DNA from: Candidatus Hodarchaeota archaeon
GTDB lineage: Archaea > Asgardarchaeota > Heimdallarchaeia > Hodarchaeales > Hodarchaeaceae
Direction: 5' to 3'
NCBI GenBank assembly: GCA_016840305.1
Contig: JAEOSP010000275.1
Coordinates: 1 to 10,454 of the forward strand
Length of the DNA stretch: 10,454 nucleotides
Shown here: piece by piece, positions 1 to 6,265 of the stretch
Layout: each line of letters starts with the position of its first letter
Numbering within the stretch: position 1 is the first letter of the stretch
Made by a program: the position numbers and the translations under genes
Notes under the pieces: generated by a model
The model's input: the letters and a program-made list of their open reading frames with translations, nothing else
Database searches by the model: none
What the model was told of the DNA's origin: nothing

Positions 1-244
1 AACAAACAAATTTATTCTAGCACCAGCAAATGTGATTGAGCGTGCATGGCGAGTTTTTCATCATCCAGGTGCAAGAAAACGCATTGTTGAGGTAAAAATT
101 ACAAATCGAAGAAAACATAAATCAAAACAAGGTTCATCGGCAAAGGAAAAGAGATCAGAATACAGCATAAATCCCCAACATGATTCTGATACCGTAGACT
201 ATATCGCCACCCAAATCCATGTCAGAAAGAATCAAGGCTATTAG
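1..244 (+). CDS. C-terminal end of an unrecognised protein (5' truncated by window edge)
   Basis: The reading frame is open from the first bases (codons start at base 2) to a TAG at 242-244, giving about 80 residues. The frame has no stop back to the edge and the GTG at 32 has no ribosome-binding site, so this is most likely the tail of a longer gene rather than a 70-residue gene. The first half (NKFILAPANVIERAWRVFHH) looks like the end of a folded domain. After it comes a highly basic stretch (RKR, NRRKHKSKQ), then a polar, probably disordered tail that ends in HVRKNQGY. The basic tail could bind nucleic acid or rRNA, but that is only inference. I do not recognise the family. The DinB-like gene downstream is 111 bases away and has its own ribosome-binding site. 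Confidence 0.55.
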   Translation, partial: TNKFILAPANVIERAWRVFHHPGARKRIVEVKITNRRKHKSKQGSSAKEKRSEYSINPQHDSDTVDYIATQIHVRKNQGY

Positions 245-355
245 AAAAAGCATAAAGCCCCAATATTCCTTGGAATTCTTGAATTGGTGTTTTCATATCG
301 TGTAGGATTAAGCTGGGATTAACAAGAAATTAGTAAACATATAGGTGACAAAAAA

Positions 356-826
356 ATGAAAGAACAACTTGTAAACATGATAATAAATGGATTACATGGG
401 AAAAATACCCACATACAACCGAAAAAAGCCGTTGCTGGATTGAATGCAGAAAATGCAAGGAAAAAACCTGATAATTCTAATCATTCCTGCTGGGAGCTTC
501 TTCATCATATTGTAATTTGGCAAGAAGCGATTATTGAAGCGATAGAGGGAAAACAAGTTGATTGGCAAGAAGTAGAAAAAAATCATAACTGGCCATCAGA
601 AGAATACTTGGCCAAAGATTCAAATTATCCAAATCTTGTAGATAAATTTCTATTAGGAATTTCTAAAGCAGAAGAATTAGCAAAATCAGTTGATTTACAT
701 AAACCCCTGCCAGCATGGAGTGAAGCTCCCGTAATTCAAGCCTTTATTGTCCTTCTCCAGCATAATTCCTATCATTTAGGTCAATTAATTACTACAAGGA
801 AAATCCTAGGTCTCTGGAATACATAG
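356..826 (+). CDS. DinB/YfiT-family metal-binding four-helix protein
   Basis: This is a 156-residue protein of the DinB/YfiT-like fold, a four-helix bundle that usually binds a divalent metal through three histidines. The family includes bacillithiol and mycothiol S-transferases and many stress-linked proteins of unknown reaction. The N-terminal helix motif CWELLHHIVIWQEAI (about 45-59) supplies the first metal histidine (His50 or His51). The C-terminal motif QHNSYHLGQL (135-144) supplies His136 and His140 in the usual HxxxH spacing. The length is normal for the family. The ATG at 356 follows AGGTGA (343-348) at seven bases, a good archaeal Shine-Dalgarno sequence. The gene is convergent with the methyltransferase, with only 25 bases between the two stops. 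The substrate cannot be read from the sequence, and despite the name it is unrelated to DNA polymerase IV. Confidence 0.85.
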   Translation: MKEQLVNMIINGLHGKNTHIQPKKAVAGLNAENARKKPDNSNHSCWELLHHIVIWQEAIIEAIEGKQVDWQEVEKNHNWPSEEYLAKDSNYPNLVDKFLLGISKAEELAKSVDLHKPLPAWSEAPVIQAFIVLLQHNSYHLGQLITTRKILGLWNT

Positions 827-851
827 AAACCTTCCAAGTTCATTAGAATTA

Positions 852-1433
852 TTATATTCTATCTTTTCTGGATATGGTTATATACGTGCCTGCCTCAACA
901 TATGCTTGTCTAATAACATGAAGACCCGCCTTCTTATGAAGTTTCCTCAGTTCGAGAGGAGTGAAAAACTTAGAACCCATCATGAAAAACGTTTCCATTG
1001 ACTTAATGTAATGTCCTAAAGGTTTAGAGGGATCAAATTCAACGATTATCGATAATCCTTTATTAGGTTCCAAAACACGAGCTACTTCTATTAGTCCCTT
1101 CTGTTGATTGTCCCAGTGATGTAAAGAATCAATGGCGATTATTCTATCAAAACGAAGAGTATTAAAGGGCAGTTTTTCAGCATACCCAAGAACAGGTTTC
1201 GCACCTGGGAATTTTTCTTTTGCTAGTTGAAGCATGGGAAGCGAGGGATCTAATATCCAGATCTTGGAAGCGAGATTTATAAGAGAAGAAATACTACGAC
1301 CTGTCCCTGTACCAATTTCTAAAACCTTTTCTTTTCCAGTTAATGCTATTGCTTCTAGAATATTAGAAGTTGGATCCCCCCGGATTATGAAATCGTAAAG
1401 GGGGCTAATTATATCAAAAAATCTTTTGGGAAT
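852..1433 (-). CDS. UbiE/Methyltransferase_11-type SAM-dependent methyltransferase, apparent non-ATG start
   Basis: This is a class I SAM methyltransferase. The first ATG in frame (1235) would drop the SAM-binding site, but the frame is open upstream to a TGA at 1473-1475 and encodes the missing half: a UbiE-like lead-in (RFFDIISPLYDF), motif I VLEIGTGTG (residues 37-45 if the start is 1433), and the post-II acidic residue in ILDPS (Asp62). Then come an acidic/aromatic motif IV region (FDRIIAIDSLHHW) and motif VI-like ARVLEP. No ATG, GTG or TTG occurs between the stop and 1235. I place the start at the ATT at 1431-1433, because AAGGAAG (1448-1442) lies eight bases before it; this gives 193 residues. 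The gene starts about 31 bases after the oxidoreductase stop, so translational coupling is likely. The substrate is unknown. An alternative is a recently decayed or miscalled start codon. Confidence 0.75.
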   Translation of the reverse strand: MPKRFFDIISPLYDFIIRGDPTSNILEAIALTGKEKVLEIGTGTGRSISSLINLASKIWILDPSLPMLQLAKEKFPGAKPVLGYAEKLPFNTLRFDRIIAIDSLHHWDNQQKGLIEVARVLEPNKGLSIIVEFDPSKPLGHYIKSMETFFMMGSKFFTPLELRKLHKKAGLHVIRQAYVEAGTYITISRKDRI

Positions 1434-1464
1434 ATCTGTAACTTCCTTTAAATACTGAGTAAAA

Positions 1465-2685
1465 CTAAATAATCAATCGTTCTCGTTCAATCTTTCTATC
1501 TTTCAATGATAAATCTGAAACACGAAACTCTCTGCCATCATATAATTTCGCTATAGTCTGTTCAACAACTTTACTTGCAGCTATTCTTCCTATCGCATCA
1601 GCTTTCATAATACCCGATCCAGAAGTACCAGAAACCCATACTATATTAGAATTTTGATCGATTACTGGATTATTGTCAGGCGAATAAGAATAATAACCTG
1701 CCCACTTGGTAAATAGCTTATAATTACCACTAATTTTTGGAAAATAGTGTTTCAACACTGGTTCTACAACACATTGGAAATAGTCTTCACTAGCCTTGGG
1801 TGGAAACAATTCTTCCATATGGTAAGATCGTCCAAGTTTATCAGCGCATCCTACGACAAGTGTTTTGCTTTCCATTATAGGTTTAACATAAACACCCCCC
1901 GTGGGAAGAATTATTACGGGATGCTTTGAACTTGGGAAGATTTTTTCTATCTTATTAATCCTCAGAGCAAACAATTGTCTTTTTTTTGGCAAAACACCTG
2001 GAGATATACCTATGGGTACCAATAATCCATGTGTCCACGCCCCAGTAGCTATTAAAAAAATCTTAGCAGAATATTTATTTCCTTTAGTATCAGAAACAGA
2101 TTTAATTCGAATATCATCCCAGGGCGGAAAACAATTTTCTTCTCCAGTTAAATTAAACTTAACAATTCTTGTATCAAAGAGAGATTTACCACCAAGCTTT
2201 AGATATTCCTCATAATAATGTCTTGCAACAGCAGTAGCGGAAATGGTACCGCATAAATGTCCAAAAATCGCAGAATGCACGTCTTGGAATTGGGCTTCAC
2301 TGTTTTGGTTGATATTTACAAGCTTCAAAATTGAAGAAGTATCCATCCTTTCATATTGAAATTGCGCTTCATCAATATTTTCAAGAACTTTAGCAATTGT
2401 TCTCCATTGATCTTGAGAAAATAACCATAAATAACCCAGTTTACGCAGTTTTATCTGTTTATGAATTCCAAAATAATACTTGATTGAGCTATTTGTTAAT
2501 GATCTACTTATTGATGATGAGAAAATATTCCTGAATAGGGCGGCACTTTTAGCAGTGCTACCAGCACCAACACGGCTATATTGATCAATTAGTAGTATAT
2601 TCAAATTAGGATTGGTTCTTTTAAGATGATAAGCACTAGAGGTCCCAATTACTCCTCCTCCGAGTATTATAACATCAAAAACCAA
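1465..2685 (-). CDS. FAD-dependent oxidoreductase of the DAO (glycine/sarcosine/D-amino acid oxidase) family
   Basis: This is a flavoenzyme of the DAO superfamily, which oxidises C-N bonds of amino acids and N-methylated amines. The protein opens with a Rossmann FAD motif, DVIILGGGVIG (4-14), and the second-strand acidic residue Asp34 in LLID. It continues with the family signature GSTAKSAALFR (about 42-52), comparable to GSTGRSAG in sarcosine oxidase beta-type subunits. The C-terminal flavin-contacting segment reads GYYSYSPDNNPVI and VSGTSGSGIMKA. I chose the TTG at 2683-2685 because GGAGG (2697-2693) lies seven bases before it and the protein then begins directly with the nucleotide-binding strand, giving 406 residues. 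The frame extends to a TTG at 2742 that overlaps the upstream stop, but that start has no Shine-Dalgarno sequence. It sits between the amidohydrolase and the methyltransferase, probably in one operon. The substrate is unassigned; sarcosine, dimethylglycine or another secondary amine is plausible. Confidence 0.85.
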   Translation of the reverse strand: MVFDVIILGGGVIGTSSAYHLKRTNPNLNILLIDQYSRVGAGSTAKSAALFRNIFSSSISRSLTNSSIKYYFGIHKQIKLRKLGYLWLFSQDQWRTIAKVLENIDEAQFQYERMDTSSILKLVNINQNSEAQFQDVHSAIFGHLCGTISATAVARHYYEEYLKLGGKSLFDTRIVKFNLTGEENCFPPWDDIRIKSVSDTKGNKYSAKIFLIATGAWTHGLLVPIGISPGVLPKKRQLFALRINKIEKIFPSSKHPVIILPTGGVYVKPIMESKTLVVGCADKLGRSYHMEELFPPKASEDYFQCVVEPVLKHYFPKISGNYKLFTKWAGYYSYSPDNNPVIDQNSNIVWVSGTSGSGIMKADAIGRIAASKVVEQTIAKLYDGREFRVSDLSLKDRKIERERLII

Positions 2686-2692
2686 ATGTTTT

Positions 2693-2697
2693 CCTCC
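2693..2697 (-). promoter_or_regulatory. Strong Shine-Dalgarno (GGAGG) that sets the oxidoreductase TTG start
   Basis: On the minus strand GGAGG is followed by seven bases and TTG (2685-2683). This selects the internal TTG over the longer frame and removes 19 residues that do not resemble the start of a DAO-family protein. Confidence 0.7.
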
Positions 2698-2738
2698 AAA
2701 TTTGCGCTGACAGTTATAATATTCTTTTTTGAAAGATA

Positions 2739-4043
2739 TCAAGTAGTTATCAATCGGTCAGTAACCCTTTGAGCTTCTTTCTTAACTTTTTCAATATTTA
2801 ACGTAAGAAAATTGCCATTATGATACAGAATTGACCCATTTACCACGGTCATTACTACTTGTTCCCTACCAACAGCATGAACCAAATGACTTACTGGATC
2901 AATAATTGGAGTTGTACTGGGTGAATCTAGGTCTATGACAACTATATCTGCTTGAGTGTTAACCTCAAGTGTGCCAGAATAAGAATTCTCAGGGAATAGT
3001 GAACTAGCATTACAGGTAGTCATTCGTAAAACATCTGCAGTTTCAACAGCAGTGGGATCTTGATGTACAGCCTTATGTATAAGAGCTTCAAACGCCATCT
3101 CTTCAAACATATCCAACTTATTATTGGAAGCCTGGCCATCTGTAGCTAAACATACATTCACTCCTTGCTTAAGAAGATCAGGTATATTTGCTATCCCAGT
3201 CCCAATCTTCGCATTACTCTTTGGACAATGGAGTACGTTTACATTATATTTTTTAAGAAGATCAATTTCATTTTGGGATAAGTGTATACAATGGGCTGCG
3301 CTATTAATTAAATCTAACACACCCATTTCTTCCATCCATTCAACGGGTCTCAATGAATGTGCTTTTTCAGATTCCTCAACTTCATATTGAGTTTCGTTTA
3401 AGTGAGTATGAAGTGTTGTTCCTCTTTTTCTAGCCTCTGCAGCAATAATTTCGAACCAATCTCTGTTAACCGTATATGGGGCATGAGGGCCAAATTGGAT
3501 CCAAATTCGTTCATCTTTGGCATTCCATTTATCATGAATAGACTTTGCTATGTTAAACGCTTCTTCCATTGAATTTGCTTCTGGATTCCCTTCAACGAAT
3601 ATGCTTGGGGCTAAAATAGCTTTTATTCCTGTTTGATGGACAGCTTTGGCAATTTGATCACAAAAAAAGTACTGATCATTAAATCCAACAGTACCACTTG
3701 CTAACATCTCTGCTATCCCTAACATAGCTCCCCAGTAAGCATCCTCAGGAGTTAGCTTTGGTTCTATCGACCATATATATTCCAACCACGTTTGCAAATT
3801 CTTATTATCACAAGCTCCTCTTTGTAAAGTCATTGGACTATGTGTATGGGCATTAATCAACCCAGGGATAATTAATCCAGTTTTAAAATTATAATATTCG
3901 TAATCTTCCGAATGGCCATCGATTTTTTCCTTTTGGACTCCAGAATAGATGATCTTTGATCCCTCGACAATGATGCGACCATTTTCAATCAGTTTTTCGT
4001 TTTCTGGGTAATAGATCCATCTGCTATCAATTACTAAATCCAT
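2739..4043 (-). CDS. mtaD: MtaD-type amidohydrolase (S-adenosylhomocysteine / methylthioadenosine / 5'-deoxyadenosine deaminase family)
   Basis: This 434-residue metal-dependent hydrolase belongs to the ATZ/TRZ-MtaD branch of the amidohydrolase superfamily, whose archaeal members deaminate SAH, 5'-methylthioadenosine or 5'-deoxyadenosine in the cytosol. A small N-terminal beta domain leads into GLINAHTHSPMTLQRG (metal ligands His66 and His68). LHTHLNET follows (metal His214, catalytic Glu217), then AHCIHLS (active-site His in 251-254), HCPKSNAKIGTG (substrate loop) and LATDGQASNN (metal Asp302). All catalytic residues are present and the length is typical. The ATG at 4043 follows GGTG (4052-4049) at five bases. 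It heads a likely operon with the oxidoreductase and methyltransferase. SAH made by the methyltransferase is a plausible substrate, but a role on a triazine-like or guanine-like compound cannot be excluded. Confidence 0.85.
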   Translation of the reverse strand: MDLVIDSRWIYYPENEKLIENGRIIVEGSKIIYSGVQKEKIDGHSEDYEYYNFKTGLIIPGLINAHTHSPMTLQRGACDNKNLQTWLEYIWSIEPKLTPEDAYWGAMLGIAEMLASGTVGFNDQYFFCDQIAKAVHQTGIKAILAPSIFVEGNPEANSMEEAFNIAKSIHDKWNAKDERIWIQFGPHAPYTVNRDWFEIIAAEARKRGTTLHTHLNETQYEVEESEKAHSLRPVEWMEEMGVLDLINSAAHCIHLSQNEIDLLKKYNVNVLHCPKSNAKIGTGIANIPDLLKQGVNVCLATDGQASNNKLDMFEEMAFEALIHKAVHQDPTAVETADVLRMTTCNASSLFPENSYSGTLEVNTQADIVVIDLDSPSTTPIIDPVSHLVHAVGREQVVMTVVNGSILYHNGNFLTLNIEKVKKEAQRVTDRLITT

Positions 4044-4086
4044 GAAGACACCACTTACGCAAATATTTCACAAATAGTCAGATCTG

Positions 4087-4094
4087 TATAATTA
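4087..4094 (-). promoter_or_regulatory. Possible TATA box for the amidohydrolase-oxidoreductase-methyltransferase operon
   Basis: The minus strand reads TAATTATA about 45-50 bases before the amidohydrolase ATG, in AT-rich sequence after the chemoreceptor's T-run. That spacing would leave a short leader containing the GGTG ribosome-binding site. It is a weak call in AT-rich DNA; a second candidate, AAATATTT, lies at 4061-4068. Confidence 0.3.
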
Positions 4095-4128
4095 TTTTTG
4101 AGGTTAACGCATATATGGGTATTACTTC

Positions 4129-4135
4129 AAAAAAA
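4129..4135 (-). terminator. T-run terminator after the chemoreceptor gene
   Basis: A run of seven T on the minus strand lies about 55 bases past the chemoreceptor stop, with no GC-rich stem. This is the usual form of an archaeal intrinsic terminator and would separate the chemoreceptor from the amidohydrolase operon. Confidence 0.4.
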
Positions 4136-4186
4136 TTCTCCAAATAAGGTTTTTTCTACATTTAATAATCATTAGACAAAGAATTT

Positions 4187-5233
4187 CTACAATTTGAACT
4201 TTTCGGTGGAAGCTACTATTTCATCGGTCAATTCAGTAAGTTGTTGGATGTTATTCGCAAGTTCACTTATTAAACTCGTTTGTTCCTCTGTACCAGCTGC
4301 TACTTCAGCGCTAGATACGCTATATTCTGCAGATACTGCAGCTAACTCTTGAAATTGATCTCTTAATCCCGAAACAGAAATTTTCAGGCTTGACATAGTT
4401 TCAATGTTGATATGTGATACTTCTACTGCATTACTTTTCGTTTCTTCAGCCAACCTTCTCACATTATCAGCAACAACTGCAAACCCTCGTCCATATTCCC
4501 CTGCCCGTGCTGCTTCTATAGCTGCATTCAAAGCAAGTATATTTGTTTGATTTGCGATCTCTTCGATTACCTCAAGTGTTTTGTTAATATCTACTAGAGC
4601 TGTGTCAACAACTTTGACCATATCATCTAATTTGTTCATACCCTTTGCAACCAAATCACTTTGCTCAGAAGCTCCTCGTGAAATCGATTGAATGGTTGCA
4701 GAGACTTCTTCTGTTAGTGCGTTCACTTGTTCAGCAGTAGCGGCTAATTCTTCTGTTGATGCAGCTAAATTTTCACTAGACTTTTGGTTATGATAAATCA
4801 TCTCACGTAAACTTCCAACTGCAAATGTAAATGACCTTTGTAAAGTTCCTATCTCGTCTCCCCGTTCTTTGTCTGAGAAATTTGTAGTTTCGGATGTTAA
4901 ATCATTCTTGGAAAGTTTATCTGCTGATCGAGCCAACTCTTGAATTGGGTTGGTTAATGAGCGACTGAAAAGGTAAATAGCTAGTACTAAACTAAACAAA
5001 CCAAATAAATATACGATTCCAGAGAATAGCATATTTTGAGCAAAACGATTTTCAACTAAAGTAGCTGTAGCTGTATCTAGATCACGTTTTGCGATATCAA
5101 TAATTTCTCTTGTACTGAAGCCACTAACAGCCATCAAAAAGGTCAGTGGGATAGCTGCGACAATAAAAATTATTACTACGGATTTGGTTCTTATTCCTCT
5201 TCTTTGCCAAAACTCTAAAAAAGGTATTTTCAT
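4187..5233 (-). CDS. Methyl-accepting chemotaxis protein with almost no extracellular sensor
   Basis: This 348-residue chemoreceptor would sit in the membrane and control the kinase CheA through CheW. A basic N-terminus is followed by transmembrane helix 1 (about 17-38), a loop of only about 30 residues, transmembrane helix 2 (about 68-90) and a HAMP linker (about 91-145, with NPIQEL and [10 protein letters not shown]). A long methyl-accepting signalling hairpin follows. The tip is unmistakable: [20 protein letters not shown] (224-243), then [20 protein letters not shown] (245-264). Both arms contain Glu/Gln pairs that could be methylation sites. There is no Cache, PAS or four-helix sensor, so the ligand is probably not sensed by a classic ectodomain. 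No che or archaellum genes lie nearby, so this is an orphan receptor. The ATG at 5233 has only a weak GTGGT upstream. Confidence 0.93.
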   Translation of the reverse strand: MKIPFLEFWQRRGIRTKSVVIIFIVAAIPLTFLMAVSGFSTREIIDIAKRDLDTATATLVENRFAQNMLFSGIVYLFGLFSLVLAIYLFSRSLTNPIQELARSADKLSKNDLTSETTNFSDKERGDEIGTLQRSFTFAVGSLREMIYHNQKSSENLAASTEELAATAEQVNALTEEVSATIQSISRGASEQSDLVAKGMNKLDDMVKVVDTALVDINKTLEVIEEIANQTNILALNAAIEAARAGEYGRGFAVVADNVRRLAEETKSNAVEVSHINIETMSSLKISVSGLRDQFQELAAVSAEYSVSSAEVAAGTEEQTSLISELANNIQQLTELTDEIVASTEKFKL

Positions 5234-5271
5234 TTAGTACCACGACATAGATTATCTCTAAGAAACATATT

Positions 5272-5318
5272 TCCCAAAAGATTAACCCAACGTAATTTGG
5301 AAAATCTACTGTTTGGGA
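5272..5318. repeat. Interrupted inverted repeat between divergent genes, possible leader hairpin
   Basis: Three nested complementary segments line up here: TCCCAAA (5272-5278) with TTTGGGA (5312-5318), AGATT (5279-5283) with AATCT (5303-5307), and CCAA (5287-5290) with TTGG (5297-5300) around a six-base loop. A four-base bulge (ACTG) and a small internal loop interrupt the stem. It lies 39-85 bases before the chemoreceptor ATG, so it could fold in that gene's leader or act as a regulator site between the divergent promoters. The remaining bases of 5234-5506 are AT-rich and show nothing else clear. Confidence 0.35.
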
Positions 5319-5480
5319 TAAATTGCTAGGTTAATTATAATGTGATTATCATTAGTTAAAAATATCTGTAATCGGAGAAGCTAGTTGTAAGATATCTAAA
5401 CAACCAATATTATCTGTTTGGAAATTTCAGAAAATTAAAATTATTTGAAGATTTAATTCAGAATTATAAGTCAATTAGGG

Positions 5481-5486
5481 TATATT
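5481..5486 (+). promoter_or_regulatory. TATA-like box placed for a leaderless transcript
   Basis: TATATT is centred about 23 bases before the ATG at 5507. Archaeal transcription starts about 25 bases after the TATA centre, so the transcript would begin at or next to the start codon. This fits the absence of any Shine-Dalgarno sequence before that gene. Confidence 0.4.
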
Positions 5487-5506
5487 ACCAAAATCTGTGA
5501 ATTAAA

Positions 5507-6040
5507 ATGAGGAAGCGGCTTCTAAGCATTGTGATTTTTGTAATTCTATACTATTCTTTTGCAGGTATCTACTTTGAATTTATTTTACCCTATCCAGTTT
5601 TACGAGGTTCTTACTCATTAAATGAAACCAACCAAGAATTTTCAATAGAATATAATGATCCAGATATTTCATATCGAGACTTACTGGTTGAAATAATAAA
5701 TGATATGGGTAATCCTATAGAAATCATTTACACTAAATGCTCTGATGAGGCTAGATTGACAGTTAATGAGGGACAAAAGGTTAGATTTTACCATAATTTT
5801 GCTGGAATTATTATTATTCTACCTTTGGAACCATTCGGTGAAACCAATGGTACTTTCAAGGTTATTGATAGAGCATCACTATTAGTTCCCAAATCCGCAT
5901 CAAAAGCATGTACAAATTTCTCACGACTCGCATTCGTGATAAATATTACTGTAATACTTTTCAGCTTACTTATTGCAATGATTACCATATATGTCACGTT
6001 ATACAAAAGAGAAAAATTGAAGAAATATTTTAAATTTTAG
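5507..6040 (+). CDS. Unrecognised two-span membrane protein with an exposed central domain
   Basis: I do not recognise this 177-residue protein. A short basic start (MRKR) is followed by a hydrophobic helix (about 5-27, signal anchor or signal peptide), then a polar central domain (about 33-140) and a second transmembrane helix (about 142-165). The tail is strongly basic (KREKLKKYFKF). By the positive-inside rule both ends are cytoplasmic and the central domain faces outward. That domain is rich in beta-prone segments, has two cysteines (Cys78 and Cys135) that could form a disulfide, and carries N-glycosylation sequons at N39, N114 and N137, which are usable by archaeal oligosaccharyltransferase if the topology is right. 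It is divergent from the chemoreceptor gene across 273 bases and is followed by a T-run, so it is probably transcribed alone. Confidence 0.65.
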   Translation: MRKRLLSIVIFVILYYSFAGIYFEFILPYPVLRGSYSLNETNQEFSIEYNDPDISYRDLLVEIINDMGNPIEIIYTKCSDEARLTVNEGQKVRFYHNFAGIIIILPLEPFGETNGTFKVIDRASLLVPKSASKACTNFSRLAFVINITVILFSLLIAMITIYVTLYKREKLKKYFKF

Positions 6041-6058
6041 AAGTTGACTTTAAATAAC

Positions 6059-6065
6059 TTTTTTT
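6059..6065 (+). terminator. T-run terminator after the membrane protein
   Basis: Seven consecutive T begin 19 bases after the stop codon and are followed by a pyrimidine-rich stretch (GTTTCATTCTCATTTCTC) without a stem, a typical archaeal termination signal. The rest of 6066-6250 is AT-rich; the only other feature seen is a small palindrome, AGAATT-TC-AATTCT (6157-6170). Confidence 0.45.
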
Positions 6066-6265
6066 GTTTCATTCTCATTTCTCAGGTGCTAAAACCTACA
6101 TTCATTAAATTAAATTCGATTCACTGATTAACAAATTATATCTAAGATAACTCACAAGAATTTCAATTCTAACAATACTGTTATTACATGAATGTCGATA
6201 AAGGTTATTTTTCGTAAGGGAATTTTTTCAAATGCCACTAAAAAACGATATTGGAACCAGTATTC

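Noticed and set aside
262..290. Nested CCAAT...ATTGG and ATTCC-TT-GGAAT inverted repeats before the DinB-family gene
   Set aside because: The inner loop is only two bases and the outer arms are five, so no stable hairpin is likely. It is compatible with chance in AT-rich sequence.
392..586. Open frame of 64 codons on the minus strand
   Set aside because: It lies wholly antisense to the DinB-family gene, has no ribosome-binding site and an unstructured Phe/Leu/Ile-rich product. It is a shadow of AT-rich coding DNA.
1747..2215. Two open frames (60 and 104 codons) on the plus strand
   Set aside because: Both are antisense to the FAD oxidoreductase, whose conserved motifs fix the true frame. 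Neither has a promoter or ribosome-binding site.
2683..2742. Longer N-terminus of the oxidoreductase from the TTG at 2742 (TTGA overlap with the upstream stop)
   Set aside because: There is no Shine-Dalgarno sequence before it and the extra 19 residues do not fit the family, whereas the TTG at 2685 has GGAGG at ideal spacing.
3124..3390. Open frame of 88 codons on the plus strand
   Set aside because: It is antisense to the catalytic part of the amidohydrolase and looks like a by-product of that gene's codon usage.
5788..6006. Open frame of 72 codons on the minus strand
   Set aside because: It is antisense to the two-span membrane protein, with no start signals and no recognisable product.
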